From Microbacterium pygmaeum (GTDB lineage: Bacteria; Actinomycetota; Actinomycetes; Actinomycetales; Microbacteriaceae): a DNA stretch of 64,000 nucleotides. Below the pieces are notes generated by a model, which was not told where the DNA came from, did not search any database, and worked only from the letters and a program-made list of their open reading frames with translations. Within the stretch, counting starts at the first letter, position 1. The number at the start of each line of letters is the position of its first letter. Below, piece by piece: positions 1 through 8,815 of this stretch. The stretch lies in assembly GCF_900100885.1 (NCBI RefSeq), contig NZ_LT629692.1, forward strand, positions 2,666,001-2,730,000. The letters are read 5' to 3'. The position numbers and the translations under genes were made by a program.

Positions 1-1
1 C

Positions 2-487
2 CAGCACGTCAAGCCCGGCAAGGGCGGCGCCTTCGTGCGCACCAAGCTGAAGAACGTGGTCTCCGGCAAGACCGTGGATCGCACCTACAATGCGGGCGCG
101 AAGATCGAGATCGAGAACGTCGACCGCCGCGACTTCACCTACCTTTACAACGACGGTGAAGGCTTCGTCTTCATGGACGTCGCCGACTACGACCAGCTGA
201 CCGTCCCCGCCACCGTCGTCGGCGAGGCCGCCAACTTCCTCCTGGAGAACCAGCAGGTCCAGATCGCCCTCAACAACGGCAATCCGCTGTACGTCGAACT
301 GCCCGCATCGGTCGTGCTGGAGATCACCTACACCGAGCCCGGCCTGCAGGGGGATCGCTCATCGGCGGGCACCAAGCCCGCCACAGTGGAGACCGGCTAC
401 GAGATCCAGGTGCCGCTGTTCCTCGAGACCGGCACGAAGGTCAAGGTCGACACCCGCACGGGCGACTACCTCGGTCGCGTGAACTGA
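2..487 (+). CDS. efp: Elongation factor P (5'-partial)
   Basis: EF-P enters the ribosome between the P and E sites and relieves stalling at polyproline stretches. The reading frame is open from base 2, so the gene starts upstream of the window. About 25 residues are missing and 161 remain of a usual ~187. The visible part opens in the KOW-like domain I with the conserved loop QHVKPGKGGAF, whose lysine is the tip contacting the P-site tRNA and is modified in some bacteria. Domains II and III follow, ending in the typical C-terminal TGDYLGRVN. nusB starts three bases after the stop, so the two are probably co-transcribed, as in many bacteria. Confidence 0.96.
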   Translation, partial: QHVKPGKGGAFVRTKLKNVVSGKTVDRTYNAGAKIEIENVDRRDFTYLYNDGEGFVFMDVADYDQLTVPATVVGEAANFLLENQQVQIALNNGNPLYVELPASVVLEITYTEPGLQGDRSSAGTKPATVETGYEIQVPLFLETGTKVKVDTRTGDYLGRVN

Positions 488-490
488 CCT

Positions 491-901
491 TTGAGCGCTC
501 GCACGAAGGCGCGCAAACGCGCGCTCGACATCCTCTTCCAGTCCGACATCCGCGGCGACGACCTGGGCACCACGCTCGCTGCCGAAGCGAAGCGGGCCGC
601 CGCGGAACCCTCCCGCGAAACCTCGTGGCTCTATGCGCGCGAGATCGTCGACGGCGTCATCGACAACCGCGACGAGATCGACGAGCAGATCACGACGTTC
701 GCGAAGGACTGGTCGCTGGCACGGATGCCCGCCGTCGATCGCGCCCTGCTGCGGATGGCCGTCTGGGAGATCCTCTACAATGACGAGGTCCCGACCGGCG
801 TCGCGATCGACGAGGCCGTCGAGCTCGCCAAGGAATTCTCCACCGACGACTCCGGAGCGTTCGTCAACGGCGTGCTCGGGCGCATCGCGCGCTCGTCCTG
901 A
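491..901 (+). CDS. nusB: Transcription antitermination factor NusB
   Basis: NusB pairs with NusE (ribosomal protein S10) on boxA RNA and supports antitermination in rRNA operons. At 136 aa it has normal family length. The opening MSARTKARKRALDILFQSD and the motifs AVDRALLRMAVWE and PTGVAIDEAVELAKEFS are the standard all-helical NusB signatures. The start is TTG, three bases after the efp stop. No Shine-Dalgarno sequence is visible, so translation is probably coupled to efp. The family alignment begins exactly here, which supports the rare start codon. Confidence 0.95.
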   Translation: MSARTKARKRALDILFQSDIRGDDLGTTLAAEAKRAAAEPSRETSWLYAREIVDGVIDNRDEIDEQITTFAKDWSLARMPAVDRALLRMAVWEILYNDEVPTGVAIDEAVELAKEFSTDDSGAFVNGVLGRIARSS

Positions 902-956
902 TCGCACGGCGCCGGCGCGCCGGTCGAATCACCCGGAGGGTTCGCGCTCGGCAAGG

Positions 957-3900
957 ATGGATGCGATGGTGACGCCGCATGTGAATGTGGACGCCATCCG
1001 CCGCGCCGCGGACGGTGGCGGCTTCGAGCGCGGCCTGGCGTACTTCCGCCGCGGTGCCGTGCAGGCGGTGCGCTGGGAACCCGAGCGCAGCGAGATCCTC
1101 GGCCGGGTCAGCGGAAGCGACGCGCACAGCTACACCTGCTCCATCCGGCTCGACCTCGCACGCACGGCCCAGCCGATTCTGCTCACCACCTGCAGCTGCC
1201 CGATGCGCACCGGCTGCAAGCATGTGGTCGCCAGCCTCCTGGCGTGCCATGCGGTCGCGGAATCGGAAACCCGGTCCAGGTCCGTGCTGACTGCCGGTGA
1301 CGCCGCAACGCGATCGCACAGCTCCGCCCGACCGACGGCGCCGGCATGGCGGTCGCTCGTCGAGTCGCAACCGAGCAGGGAGCACTCGAGCGGCGCCCTG
1401 GCGCTCGGCTTCGAGCTGCGTCAGCGGCAGTCCGCTGCCGCCGTCCGATGGGAGACGCGGCGCACGTTCGCCGTGACACCGCAGTCTTTGAACGGCACGC
1501 AGGATGACCTCTCGATCGGGATGCGTCCGCTGATGCGCAGCCCGCAGACCGGGAAGTGGATCAAAGGACACGCGTCGTGGGACGCCGTGCGCCGGTCGGG
1601 AGAGGCCTTCCCCCCGGAGCAGGTCAGGTGGTTCGCCGAGTTCCACAGCATCGCGCGCGACGTCTTCGCGCTCGGCGCGTTCGTCGACACCGGCGAATGG
1701 CTCACCCTCGACACCGTCGCATCGGGCCTCCTCTGGCCGCATCTGCGCGCCGCCGGATCGGTCGGCATCCCACTCGTTCCGACGCAGGACTTCCTGAGCC
1801 TGCGTCTCGCGCAGCACGCGGCGGCCAGTGTGCAGATCGGCCGCGCCGACGAGGAGACGGATGCCGGGGGCCTCCGGGTCTCGGCGGTGGTGCGCGTCGA
1901 CGCAGAGACCGTGGATGCGGCATCCGTCCGCCCGATCTCGAGGTCCGGCATCTACGCCTTCGCCATCGTGGGGGATCGGATCGATCTGACACTCGCGCCG
2001 CTCGAGGTGAGCTCGCCCGTTCTCGCGCTGCTCCGCGCGCGCGGGCGCATCGAGGTCCCCGCCGCCGACGCCGGAGAGTTCCTGCGCACCATCCCATCGG
2101 CGATCGCTCGTCAGAGCGAGGTGAACACGACGGGCGGCATTGAGATCCCGTCGGCGGTTCCGCCTGTGCCGGTGCTGTCCGTCGAATTCCGCCCGGGCGC
2201 CGGGGTCGAGTACGTCTTCCGGTGGGACTACGCAGGCGCTGCGGGGTTCGAGGCAGACGACGTCGCCGATGCGCCGCCGGAGCGCGACCTGGCTGCGGAG
2301 GCCGCCGAATGGACGCGGATCGAGGCCGTCTGGCCGCGAACGGGCGAGGCGGTGCCGGCGCAGCGCGGCATCCTCCGCGACGTCGCCGCCGCCGAGTTCT
2401 CGGCGCGGGTGATCCCGGCACTGCAGCGGCACGGAGTGCGCCTGGAGACGGTCGGCACCCGCCCGCGGTACCGCGAACTCACCGGCATCCCCGAGATCAC
2501 CGTCTCGACCGTGGAGAGCACGGATCCGGACTGGTTCGACCTCGGCGTCCTGGTGACCATCGACGGTCGCAGGATCCCGTTCACGCCGCTGTTCACCGCA
2601 CTCAGCCGCGGCCGGAAGAAGATCCTGCTCTCGGACGGCGCCTATTTCTCACTCGCCCACCCCGCGCTGGACCGCCTTCGCGAGCTCGTCTCGGAGGCCG
2701 CCGAGCTGACCGAGTGGGAGACCGGTCCTCGGATCAGCCGCTACCAGAGCGCACTGTGGTCCGATTTCGAGGACCTCGCAGACGAAGCGCTGCCGGCGGT
2801 GACCTGGCGGACCACCGCCGAGGGGCTGCGCGATGTCGAGCGCATCGATCCGACACCGCCACCTGCGGGCCTCGGGGCTGAACTGCGCCCCTACCAGCAG
2901 AGCGGGTTCGACTGGCTCGCGTTCCTCTGGCGGCACCGGCTCGGCGGCATCCTCGCCGACGACATGGGCCTCGGCAAGACCCTGCAGATGCTGGCGCTGA
3001 TCGCCCACGCCCGCGACAACGGCGAGCGCCGCCCGTTCCTGGTCATCGCGCCCACCTCGGTCACCGGCACATGGGCGGAGGAGTCGGCGCGGTTCGTTCC
3101 CGGCCTGCGTGTCGCCGGAATCGACGCCACCCGCGCGAAGCGCGACGCGTCCGTCGCAGACATCGCCGGGACAGCCGACCTCGTCGTGACCTCCTACGCG
3201 CTGCTGCGGCTGGCTGAGGGCGAATTCGCAGACGTGGAGTGGGCCGGCCTGGTGCTGGATGAAGCGCAGTTCGTCAAGAACGCGCAGACCAAGCTGCATC
3301 GCGCCGCCCGTGCCGTCCGCGCAGACGTGACGTACGCGATCACCGGGACCCCTCTTGAGAACAGCCTCACCGATCTCTGGTCGTTGCTGTCGCTGACCGC
3401 GCCCGGGCTCTTCGCCTCCGCGCGCCGCTTCCGCGAGGAGTACGTCGGTCCGATCGAGAAGGGAAAGGTCCCCGAGAACGAGGAGGGCGGCCCGTTCCGG
3501 GCGAAACGGCTCGAACGGCTGCGCAGTCGCATCCGGCCGCTCGTCCTGCGCCGCACCAAGGAGAGCGTGGCGGCCGACCTCCCCGCCAAGCAGGAGCAGC
3601 TGCTGCACATCGAAATGCAGCCCGCCCATCGTGCGCTCTACGACGCGGTCCTGCAGCGCGAACGGCAGAAGGTGCTGGGCCTGCTGGATGACCTGGACCG
3701 CAACCGGTTCATCGTCTTCCGCTCCCTCACGCTGCTTCGCATGCTGAGCCTCTCGCCGGCACTGGTCGATCCGGACCACGCCGACATCGCCTCGAGCAAG
3801 CTCGATGCCCTGGTCGAGCATCTTCGGGAAGTGGCCGCCGAAGGCCACCGTGCCCTGGTGTTCAGCCAGTTCACGTCGTTCCTGGGCCAGGTCGGCGCCC

Positions 3901-4298
3901 GGCTCGAGCGCGAAGGACTCGCCCACGTCTTGCTGGACGGGTCGACCCGTCACAGGCAGCGCGTCATCGACGGCTTCCGAGGCGGCGAGGCTCCGGTCTT
4001 CCTGATCAGCTTGAAGGCGGGCGGGTTCGGGCTGACCCTGACCGAGGCGGACTATGTGTTCCTGCTCGACCCGTGGTGGAACCCGGCTGCCGAAGCGCAG
4101 GCGGTCGACCGCGCGCACCGCATCGGACAGACGCGGGCGGTGATGGTCTACCGGATGATCGCCACCGGCACCATCGAGGAGAAGGTCATGGCGCTGCAGC
4201 AGCGCAAGTCCCGGCTCTTCCAGGCCGTGCTGGATGACGGCGGCGCATTCGCGGGGACGCTCACCGCCGAGGACATCCGCGCACTGCTGGACGGCTGA
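957..4298 (+). CDS. SWIM zinc finger plus SNF2-family DEAD/H helicase
   Basis: This is a 1113-aa Swi2/Snf2 ATPase that probably translocates on DNA or remodels protein-DNA complexes; its target cannot be read from sequence. An N-terminal SWIM zinc finger (C79-x-C81, C87-x-H89) is followed by a long middle region. The RecA-like core has Walker A DDMGLGKT at about 668-675, a DEAQ box at 768-771, and a helicase C lobe ending in AVDRAHRIGQ near 1050. The start is uncertain. ATG 957 is used here, but ATG 966 has the better spaced AAGGA upstream. The open frame runs further upstream only as a shadow of nusB. Such SWIM-SNF2 proteins are widespread in actinobacteria and poorly characterised. Confidence 0.9.
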   Translation: MDAMVTPHVNVDAIRRAADGGGFERGLAYFRRGAVQAVRWEPERSEILGRVSGSDAHSYTCSIRLDLARTAQPILLTTCSCPMRTGCKHVVASLLACHAVAESETRSRSVLTAGDAATRSHSSARPTAPAWRSLVESQPSREHSSGALALGFELRQRQSAAAVRWETRRTFAVTPQSLNGTQDDLSIGMRPLMRSPQTGKWIKGHASWDAVRRSGEAFPPEQVRWFAEFHSIARDVFALGAFVDTGEWLTLDTVASGLLWPHLRAAGSVGIPLVPTQDFLSLRLAQHAAASVQIGRADEETDAGGLRVSAVVRVDAETVDAASVRPISRSGIYAFAIVGDRIDLTLAPLEVSSPVLALLRARGRIEVPAADAGEFLRTIPSAIARQSEVNTTGGIEIPSAVPPVPVLSVEFRPGAGVEYVFRWDYAGAAGFEADDVADAPPERDLAAEAAEWTRIEAVWPRTGEAVPAQRGILRDVAAAEFSARVIPALQRHGVRLETVGTRPRYRELTGIPEITVSTVESTDPDWFDLGVLVTIDGRRIPFTPLFTALSRGRKKILLSDGAYFSLAHPALDRLRELVSEAAELTEWETGPRISRYQSALWSDFEDLADEALPAVTWRTTAEGLRDVERIDPTPPPAGLGAELRPYQQSGFDWLAFLWRHRLGGILADDMGLGKTLQMLALIAHARDNGERRPFLVIAPTSVTGTWAEESARFVPGLRVAGIDATRAKRDASVADIAGTADLVVTSYALLRLAEGEFADVEWAGLVLDEAQFVKNAQTKLHRAARAVRADVTYAITGTPLENSLTDLWSLLSLTAPGLFASARRFREEYVGPIEKGKVPENEEGGPFRAKRLERLRSRIRPLVLRRTKESVAADLPAKQEQLLHIEMQPAHRALYDAVLQRERQKVLGLLDDLDRNRFIVFRSLTLLRMLSLSPALVDPDHADIASSKLDALVEHLREVAAEGHRALVFSQFTSFLGQVGARLEREGLAHVLLDGSTRHRQRVIDGFRGGEAPVFLISLKAGGFGLTLTEADYVFLLDPWWNPAAEAQAVDRAHRIGQTRAVMVYRMIATGTIEEKVMALQQRKSRLFQAVLDDGGAFAGTLTAEDIRALLDG

Positions 4299-4336
4299 GT
4301 CCGGCTCGTCCGACCGAGTCGCCGCCACCCCTCACG

Positions 4337-4342
4337 TAAACT
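4337..4342 (+). promoter_or_regulatory. Candidate -10 box of the MBL-Rieske gene
   Basis: TAAACT lies 19 bases before the ATG at 4362, followed by a purine-rich Shine-Dalgarno (AAGGGAG). No clear -35 is seen. Confidence 0.45.
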
Positions 4343-4361
4343 CGGAAGGGAAGGGAGCACC

Positions 4362-5933
4362 ATGCGCATCACTGGATTGGGCCATGCCGGCATGTTCATC
4401 GAGACCCTCGGCGGCAGCATCCTGTGCGACCCCGTGATCGGGCCGTCCTTCTTCGGCTCGTGGTTCCCCTTCCCCGACAACCGCGGCCTGGACTGGGAGC
4501 GCTTCGGCAACGCCGACTTCCTGTACGTCTCGCACCGCCATCGCGATCACTTCGATCCCGCACTGATGCAGCGTCACGTACCCAAGGACATCCGGGTCCT
4601 GCTGCCCGAGTACCCGACGGACGACCTCGAGCAGGACCTGCGGCGAATCGGCTACGACAACATCATCCACACCCAGGCGGGAGTTCCCCTCGAATTCGGC
4701 GACCTGAAGCTGATGATCACGCCGCTGCGCGCGCCGAGCGACGGACCCATCGGCGACTCCTCGCTCAGCGTCGACGACGGCACCGCCAGCATCCTGAACC
4801 AGAACGACTCCCACCCCCTCGACCTCGAGAAGCTCCTCGGGTTCTCCAAGCCGGAGGCGTACTTCACGCAGACATCCGGGGCGATCTGGTGGCCCATGGT
4901 GTACGACCTGCCGCACGCGGCAAAGCAGAACTTCGCCAAGCTCAAGCGCGACGCGCAGAACAAGCGCGCGATGTACTACATCGAGAAGGTCGACGCGGAG
5001 CACGTCTTCCCCATGGCGGGTCCGCCGATGTTCCTTCGCGAAGAGCTGTTCCGCTACAACGGTTTCGGCCTCGAGGACGATTCGATCTTCACCGACTCGC
5101 GGCAGTTCCTCGCGCACATGGCGCAGGAGCGACCCGATCAGAAGGGCTACGAATTCGTCGCGGGGACCGTGGTGGAGATCGCCCGCGGCCAGCTCAGCGT
5201 GACGCAGTCCCTGTACACCGAGGCCGAGATCGACCGGATGTACGACGACAAGTGGACCTACCTCGCCGAGCAGCGCGATTCCCGCCAGGACGAGATCGTC
5301 ACGGAAGAGGCGACCCGCGCCGCGGTGCTGCCGCCGGCCGAGATGCTCGAGGCGATCAGGGAGTGGTGGGAGCCGCTGCTGCGACGCGCCCGTACGATCC
5401 GCAACGGCGTCGGAGGCAATGTGCGGTTCCGGATCGGCGAGCTGGACATGGTGGTCGACTTCCCGAAGGCGAAGGTCCGCGAGTACACGGGGGAGGAGTG
5501 CATCTACTGGTACACGATCCCCGCCGACCTCGTCTCCACCAACATCGCCGACCACGAGATCGACTGGTCGAACTCGATCTTCCTCTCGATGCAGTTCGAG
5601 GTGGGGCGCAGCGGCAAGTTCAACGAGTTCCTCACGACGTTCCTGAAGTGCCTCTCGCGCGACCGGATCGAATACGTCGAGAACTGGTACGCCGAGCAGT
5701 CCGACCAGACCGAGGACGCGCAGCTGGGCGAGTGGGTCGTCCAGCGCCGCTGCCCGCACCTGCGCGCCGACCTGACCAAGACCGGCAAGATCGAGGACGG
5801 CGTCCTGACCTGCAGCCTGCACGACTGGAAGTGGGATCTCGCCTCCGGCAAGTGCCTGACGACCCAGGGCCACCCGATCCGCTCCCACCACATCGAGGAC
5901 GCGCTTTTCCGCGAGGCCGTCGCGCCCGTCTAG
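4362..5933 (+). CDS. MBL-fold metallohydrolase with C-terminal Rieske domain
   Basis: A 523-aa two-domain protein. The N-terminal half is an UlaG-like metallo-beta-lactamase fold with the metal motif HRHRDH at 58-63. The C-terminus is a Rieske [2Fe-2S] domain with ligands C464-x-H466 and C484-x2-H487 (CPH and CSLH). Both modules also occur in CMP-N-acetylneuraminate hydroxylase (CMAH), but there, from family knowledge, the Rieske domain is N-terminal. An oxygenase or redox hydrolase role is plausible, and the substrate is unknown. A good Shine-Dalgarno (AAGGGAG) precedes the ATG. The gene stands alone between the SNF2 gene and the pyr operon. Its TAG stop doubles as the start of a TAGACT -10 box for that operon. 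Confidence 0.85.
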   Translation: MRITGLGHAGMFIETLGGSILCDPVIGPSFFGSWFPFPDNRGLDWERFGNADFLYVSHRHRDHFDPALMQRHVPKDIRVLLPEYPTDDLEQDLRRIGYDNIIHTQAGVPLEFGDLKLMITPLRAPSDGPIGDSSLSVDDGTASILNQNDSHPLDLEKLLGFSKPEAYFTQTSGAIWWPMVYDLPHAAKQNFAKLKRDAQNKRAMYYIEKVDAEHVFPMAGPPMFLREELFRYNGFGLEDDSIFTDSRQFLAHMAQERPDQKGYEFVAGTVVEIARGQLSVTQSLYTEAEIDRMYDDKWTYLAEQRDSRQDEIVTEEATRAAVLPPAEMLEAIREWWEPLLRRARTIRNGVGGNVRFRIGELDMVVDFPKAKVREYTGEECIYWYTIPADLVSTNIADHEIDWSNSIFLSMQFEVGRSGKFNEFLTTFLKCLSRDRIEYVENWYAEQSDQTEDAQLGEWVVQRRCPHLRADLTKTGKIEDGVLTCSLHDWKWDLASGKCLTTQGHPIRSHHIEDALFREAVAPV

Positions 5934-5936
5934 ACT
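5931..5936 (+). promoter_or_regulatory. -10 box of the pyr operon, overlapping a stop codon
   Basis: TAGACT begins at the TAG stop of the MBL-Rieske gene and lies 61 bases before pyrR. This leaves a transcribed leader that contains the PyrR hairpin. The -35 is not recognisable. Confidence 0.5.
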
Positions 5937-5951
5937 GAGAGCACCAAGCAA

Positions 5952-5985
5952 CCTTTAATCCCGTCCTGTGAGGCGGAGAAGGGAG
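5952..5985 (+). promoter_or_regulatory. PyrR-binding hairpin over the pyrR ribosome binding site
   Basis: The segment GTCCTGTGAGGC (5963-5974) matches the PyrR RNA-binding loop core (UCCnGnGAGGC). It can fold with CC/GG and CCG/CGG pairs, closed below by CCTT (5952-5955 region) with AAGG (5979-5982). The 3' arm is the Shine-Dalgarno AAGGGAG of pyrR (ATG 5992). Binding of PyrR with UMP would therefore hide the ribosome binding site. This is the translational mode described for mycobacterial pyr operons, rather than the Bacillus attenuation mode. No terminator hairpin follows. Confidence 0.75.
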
Positions 5986-5991
5986 CGGCGG

Positions 5992-6531
5992 ATGAGCACG
6001 CGGACCGTGCTGCATGAGGCCGACATCGCCCGGGCCCTGACTCGGATCTCCCACGAGATCCTGGAGTCCAACAAAGGTCCCGAGAACCTGGTCCTCCTCG
6101 GCATCCCGACCCGTGGCGTCACCCTCGGCCGGCGCATCGCGAGCCTGATCGGCGAGTTCAGCGGCACGTCGGTGCCGGTGGGGTCCATCGACGTGACGAT
6201 GTACCGCGACGACCTGCACCGCAACCCCACCCGAGCGCCCCAGCGCACCAGCATCCCCGCAGGCGGCATCGACGGGAAAGTGGTCATCCTCGTCGACGAC
6301 GTGCTGTTCTCCGGACGCAGCATCCGTGCTGCGCTGGACGCGCTGCAGGACATCGGGCGCCCCGCGATCGTGCGGCTGGCGACCCTCATCGACCGGGGTC
6401 ACCGCGAGCTCCCGATCCGCCCGGACTTCGTCGGCAAGAACCTGCCCAGCGCCGCCGACGAGCGGGTGAACGTGCGCCTCGCAGAGGTCGACGGCGAGGA
6501 GTTCGTCACGATCGGAGGGACCGACTCGTGA
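5992..6531 (+). CDS. pyrR: PyrR, bifunctional pyr operon regulator / uracil phosphoribosyltransferase
   Basis: PyrR senses UMP and binds the pyr mRNA leader; many homologues also make UMP from uracil and PRPP. The 179-aa product has the PRPP loop VILVDDVLFSGRSIRA and the family motifs LVLLGIPTRGV and MYRDDL. ATG 5992 is chosen because AAGGGAG lies about 7 bases upstream and the family begins at STRTVLHEADI. The in-frame GTG at 5968 lies inside the RNA hairpin. It is the first gene of the pyr operon, and its stop overlaps pyrB by four bases. Confidence 0.95.
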   Translation: MSTRTVLHEADIARALTRISHEILESNKGPENLVLLGIPTRGVTLGRRIASLIGEFSGTSVPVGSIDVTMYRDDLHRNPTRAPQRTSIPAGGIDGKVVILVDDVLFSGRSIRAALDALQDIGRPAIVRLATLIDRGHRELPIRPDFVGKNLPSAADERVNVRLAEVDGEEFVTIGGTDS

Positions 6532-7511
6532 GGCACCTGCTCGAGACCAAGACCCTCTCGCGCAGCGACGCGATCGAGATCCTCGATGTCGCGGAGGACA
6601 TGGCGGACACCCAGTCCCGCGAGATCAAGAAGCTGCCCACGCTGCGCGGCCGGACGGTCGTGAACCTCTTCTTCGAGGACTCCACCCGTACGCGCATCTC
6701 ATTCGAAGCGGCGGCCAAGCGGCTGAGCGCGGACGTCATCAACTTCGCTGCGAAGGGCTCGAGCGTCTCCAAGGGCGAGAGCCTCCAGGACACTGCGCAG
6801 ACCCTCCAGGCGATGGGAGCGGACGCCGTCGTGATCCGTCACGGCGCCTCCGGCGCCCCGCGGACGCTCGCCTCGAGCGGATGGATCTCCGCGGGCGTGA
6901 TCAACGCCGGCGACGGAACGCACGAACATCCCACCCAGGCCCTGCTGGACGCCTTCACGATGCGCCGTCGGCGGCACGGGGCCGCCAGCCGCGGGAAGGA
7001 CCTGGACGGGCTCCGCGTGACCATCGTCGGCGACGTGCTGCACTCGCGGGTCGCCCGCTCGAACGTCTGGCTCCTGAACACCCTCGGCGCCGACGTCACC
7101 CTCGTCGCTCCGCCCACCCTGGTCCCGCAGAACGTCACGGGCTGGCCGGTGCGAGTGCTGTACGACCTCGACGAGGCGATCGCCGCGGATCCGGACGCCC
7201 TCATGATGCTGCGCATCCAGCTGGAGCGCATGGGCGCCGCCTACTTCCCGAGCGAGCGCGAGTACGCCCGCCGTTGGGGGCTGGACCCCGAGCGGTTGAG
7301 GCGGCTCTCCGCCGATACGATGGTCATGCACCCCGGGCCGATGAATCGCGGACTCGAGATCTCATCGGAGGCGGCCGACTCGGCCCGCTCGACCGTCCTC
7401 GAGCAGGTGGCCAATGGCGTGTCGGTGCGTATGGCCGTGCTGTACCTGCTGCTGGCAGGGGAGCAGAGCGAACAGGCCACCACGGGCAGCGACGAAGGAG
7501 GAGCACGATGA
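6528..7511 (+). CDS. pyrB: Aspartate carbamoyltransferase catalytic chain
   Basis: Condenses carbamoyl phosphate and aspartate to N-carbamoyl-aspartate, the committed step of UMP synthesis. The 327-aa product has the carbamoyl-phosphate motif DSTRTRISFE (STRT at about 52-55), the substrate motif HPTQALLD and HPGPMNRG. It starts with GTG in a GTGA overlap with pyrR and ends in an ATGA overlap with pyrC. Translation of the three genes is thus coupled and all should respond to PyrR. No pyrI regulatory gene is adjacent, as is usual outside enterobacteria. Confidence 0.96.
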   Translation: MRHLLETKTLSRSDAIEILDVAEDMADTQSREIKKLPTLRGRTVVNLFFEDSTRTRISFEAAAKRLSADVINFAAKGSSVSKGESLQDTAQTLQAMGADAVVIRHGASGAPRTLASSGWISAGVINAGDGTHEHPTQALLDAFTMRRRRHGAASRGKDLDGLRVTIVGDVLHSRVARSNVWLLNTLGADVTLVAPPTLVPQNVTGWPVRVLYDLDEAIAADPDALMMLRIQLERMGAAYFPSEREYARRWGLDPERLRRLSADTMVMHPGPMNRGLEISSEAADSARSTVLEQVANGVSVRMAVLYLLLAGEQSEQATTGSDEGGAR

Positions 7512-8815
7512 ACCAGGTCCTCCTGATCACCGGAGCCCGCATCGAAGGCGGCACGGCCGCCGATCTGGTCGTCGAGGGCGGCCGCATCACGGAAGTCGGC
7601 ACCGCCCTGTCGCGCTCGGGTGCGACGCGCATCGACGCCGACGGGCTGGTCGCTCTGCCCGGCCTCGTCGACCTGCACACGCATCTGCGCGAGCCGGGCT
7701 ACGAGGTGTCCGAGACGGTCCTCACCGGAACCCGCGCCGCGGCCGCAGGCGGATTCACCGCCGTGTTCGCGATGCCCAACACCTCGCCGGTCGCCGACAC
7801 CGCCGGCGTGGTGGAGCAGGAGCTCGCGCTCGGCGAGGCGGCCGGCTACGCGACGGTGCAGCCCATCGGCGCGGTCACCATCGGCCAGAAGGGCGAGCGT
7901 CTCGCGGAGCTCGGGGCGATGGCCTCATCCCGGGCGAAGGTCCGCGTGTTCAGCGACGACGGCTTCTGCGTCTGGGATCCGCTGATCATGCGCCGGGCGC
8001 TGGAGTACGTCAAGGCGTTCGACGGCGTCATCGCCCAGCATGCGCAGGATCCGCGTCTGACCGAGGGCGCCCAGATGAACGAGGGGGCCGTCTCGGCGGA
8101 ACTCGGTCTCGCGGGCTGGCCCGCCGTCGCCGAGGAGTCGATCATCGCCCGCGACGTGCTTCTCGCGCAGCACGTCGGCTCACGCCTGCACGTCTGCCAC
8201 CTGTCCACGGCGGGATCCGTCGACATCATCCGCTGGGCGAAGAAGCGCGGGATCGCCGTCACGGCGGAGGTGACCCCGCACCATCTGCTCCTGACCGAAG
8301 AGCTCGTGCGCGGGTACGACGCCCGGTACAAGGTGAATCCGCCGCTGCGTCGGGAAGAGGACGTTCTGGCCGTCCGCGAGGGACTCGCCGACGGCACCAT
8401 CGACATCGTCGCGACCGACCACGCACCCCACCCGTCCGAGAACAAGACTTGCGAATGGCCCGCGGCAGCCAACGGCATGGTGGGCCTGGAGAGTGCCGTC
8501 CACGTCGTCCAGAAGGCGGTCGTGGACACCGGCATGCTGACCTGGGCCGATGTCGCCCGCGTGCTCTCGCGTACGCCGGCCGAGATCGGCCGGCTGAGCG
8601 GCCACGGCACGCCACTGGAGGCGGGGCAGCCGGCAGAGCTCACGCTCTACGATCCGACCGCGTCGAGCGTCTTCGGACGCGAGGACCTGCACGGGCGCAG
8701 CGCGAACTCGCCGTACCTGGGCACCGAACTGCCCGGGCGCGTCGTCTGGACGATCCATCGCGGCCGGCCCACGGTCGCGGACGGCCGCCTCTTGGAGCGC
8801 GGGGAGACGACATGA
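7508..8815 (+). CDS. pyrC: Dihydroorotase
   Basis: Cyclises carbamoyl aspartate to dihydroorotate. The 435-aa class I amidohydrolase carries the metal motif DLHTHLREPG (H57, H59), HVCHLSTAGS, and ATDHAPH with the catalytic aspartate. The ATG at 7508 gives an ATGA overlap with pyrB, preceded by GGAGGAGC. The frame remains open far upstream, but that part is antisense-like shadow of pyrB. The downstream gene again starts four bases inside it. Confidence 0.96.
   Translation: MNQVLLITGARIEGGTAADLVVEGGRITEVGTALSRSGATRIDADGLVALPGLVDLHTHLREPGYEVSETVLTGTRAAAAGGFTAVFAMPNTSPVADTAGVVEQELALGEAAGYATVQPIGAVTIGQKGERLAELGAMASSRAKVRVFSDDGFCVWDPLIMRRALEYVKAFDGVIAQHAQDPRLTEGAQMNEGAVSAELGLAGWPAVAEESIIARDVLLAQHVGSRLHVCHLSTAGSVDIIRWAKKRGIAVTAEVTPHHLLLTEELVRGYDARYKVNPPLRREEDVLAVREGLADGTIDIVATDHAPHPSENKTCEWPAAANGMVGLESAVHVVQKAVVDTGMLTWADVARVLSRTPAEIGRLSGHGTPLEAGQPAELTLYDPTASSVFGREDLHGRSANSPYLGTELPGRVVWTIHRGRPTVADGRLLERGETT

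Noticed and set aside
633..956. N-terminal extension of the SNF2 protein into nusB
   Set aside because: The extension is an Arg/Ser-rich shadow of nusB; the SWIM protein family starts at about 957-966.
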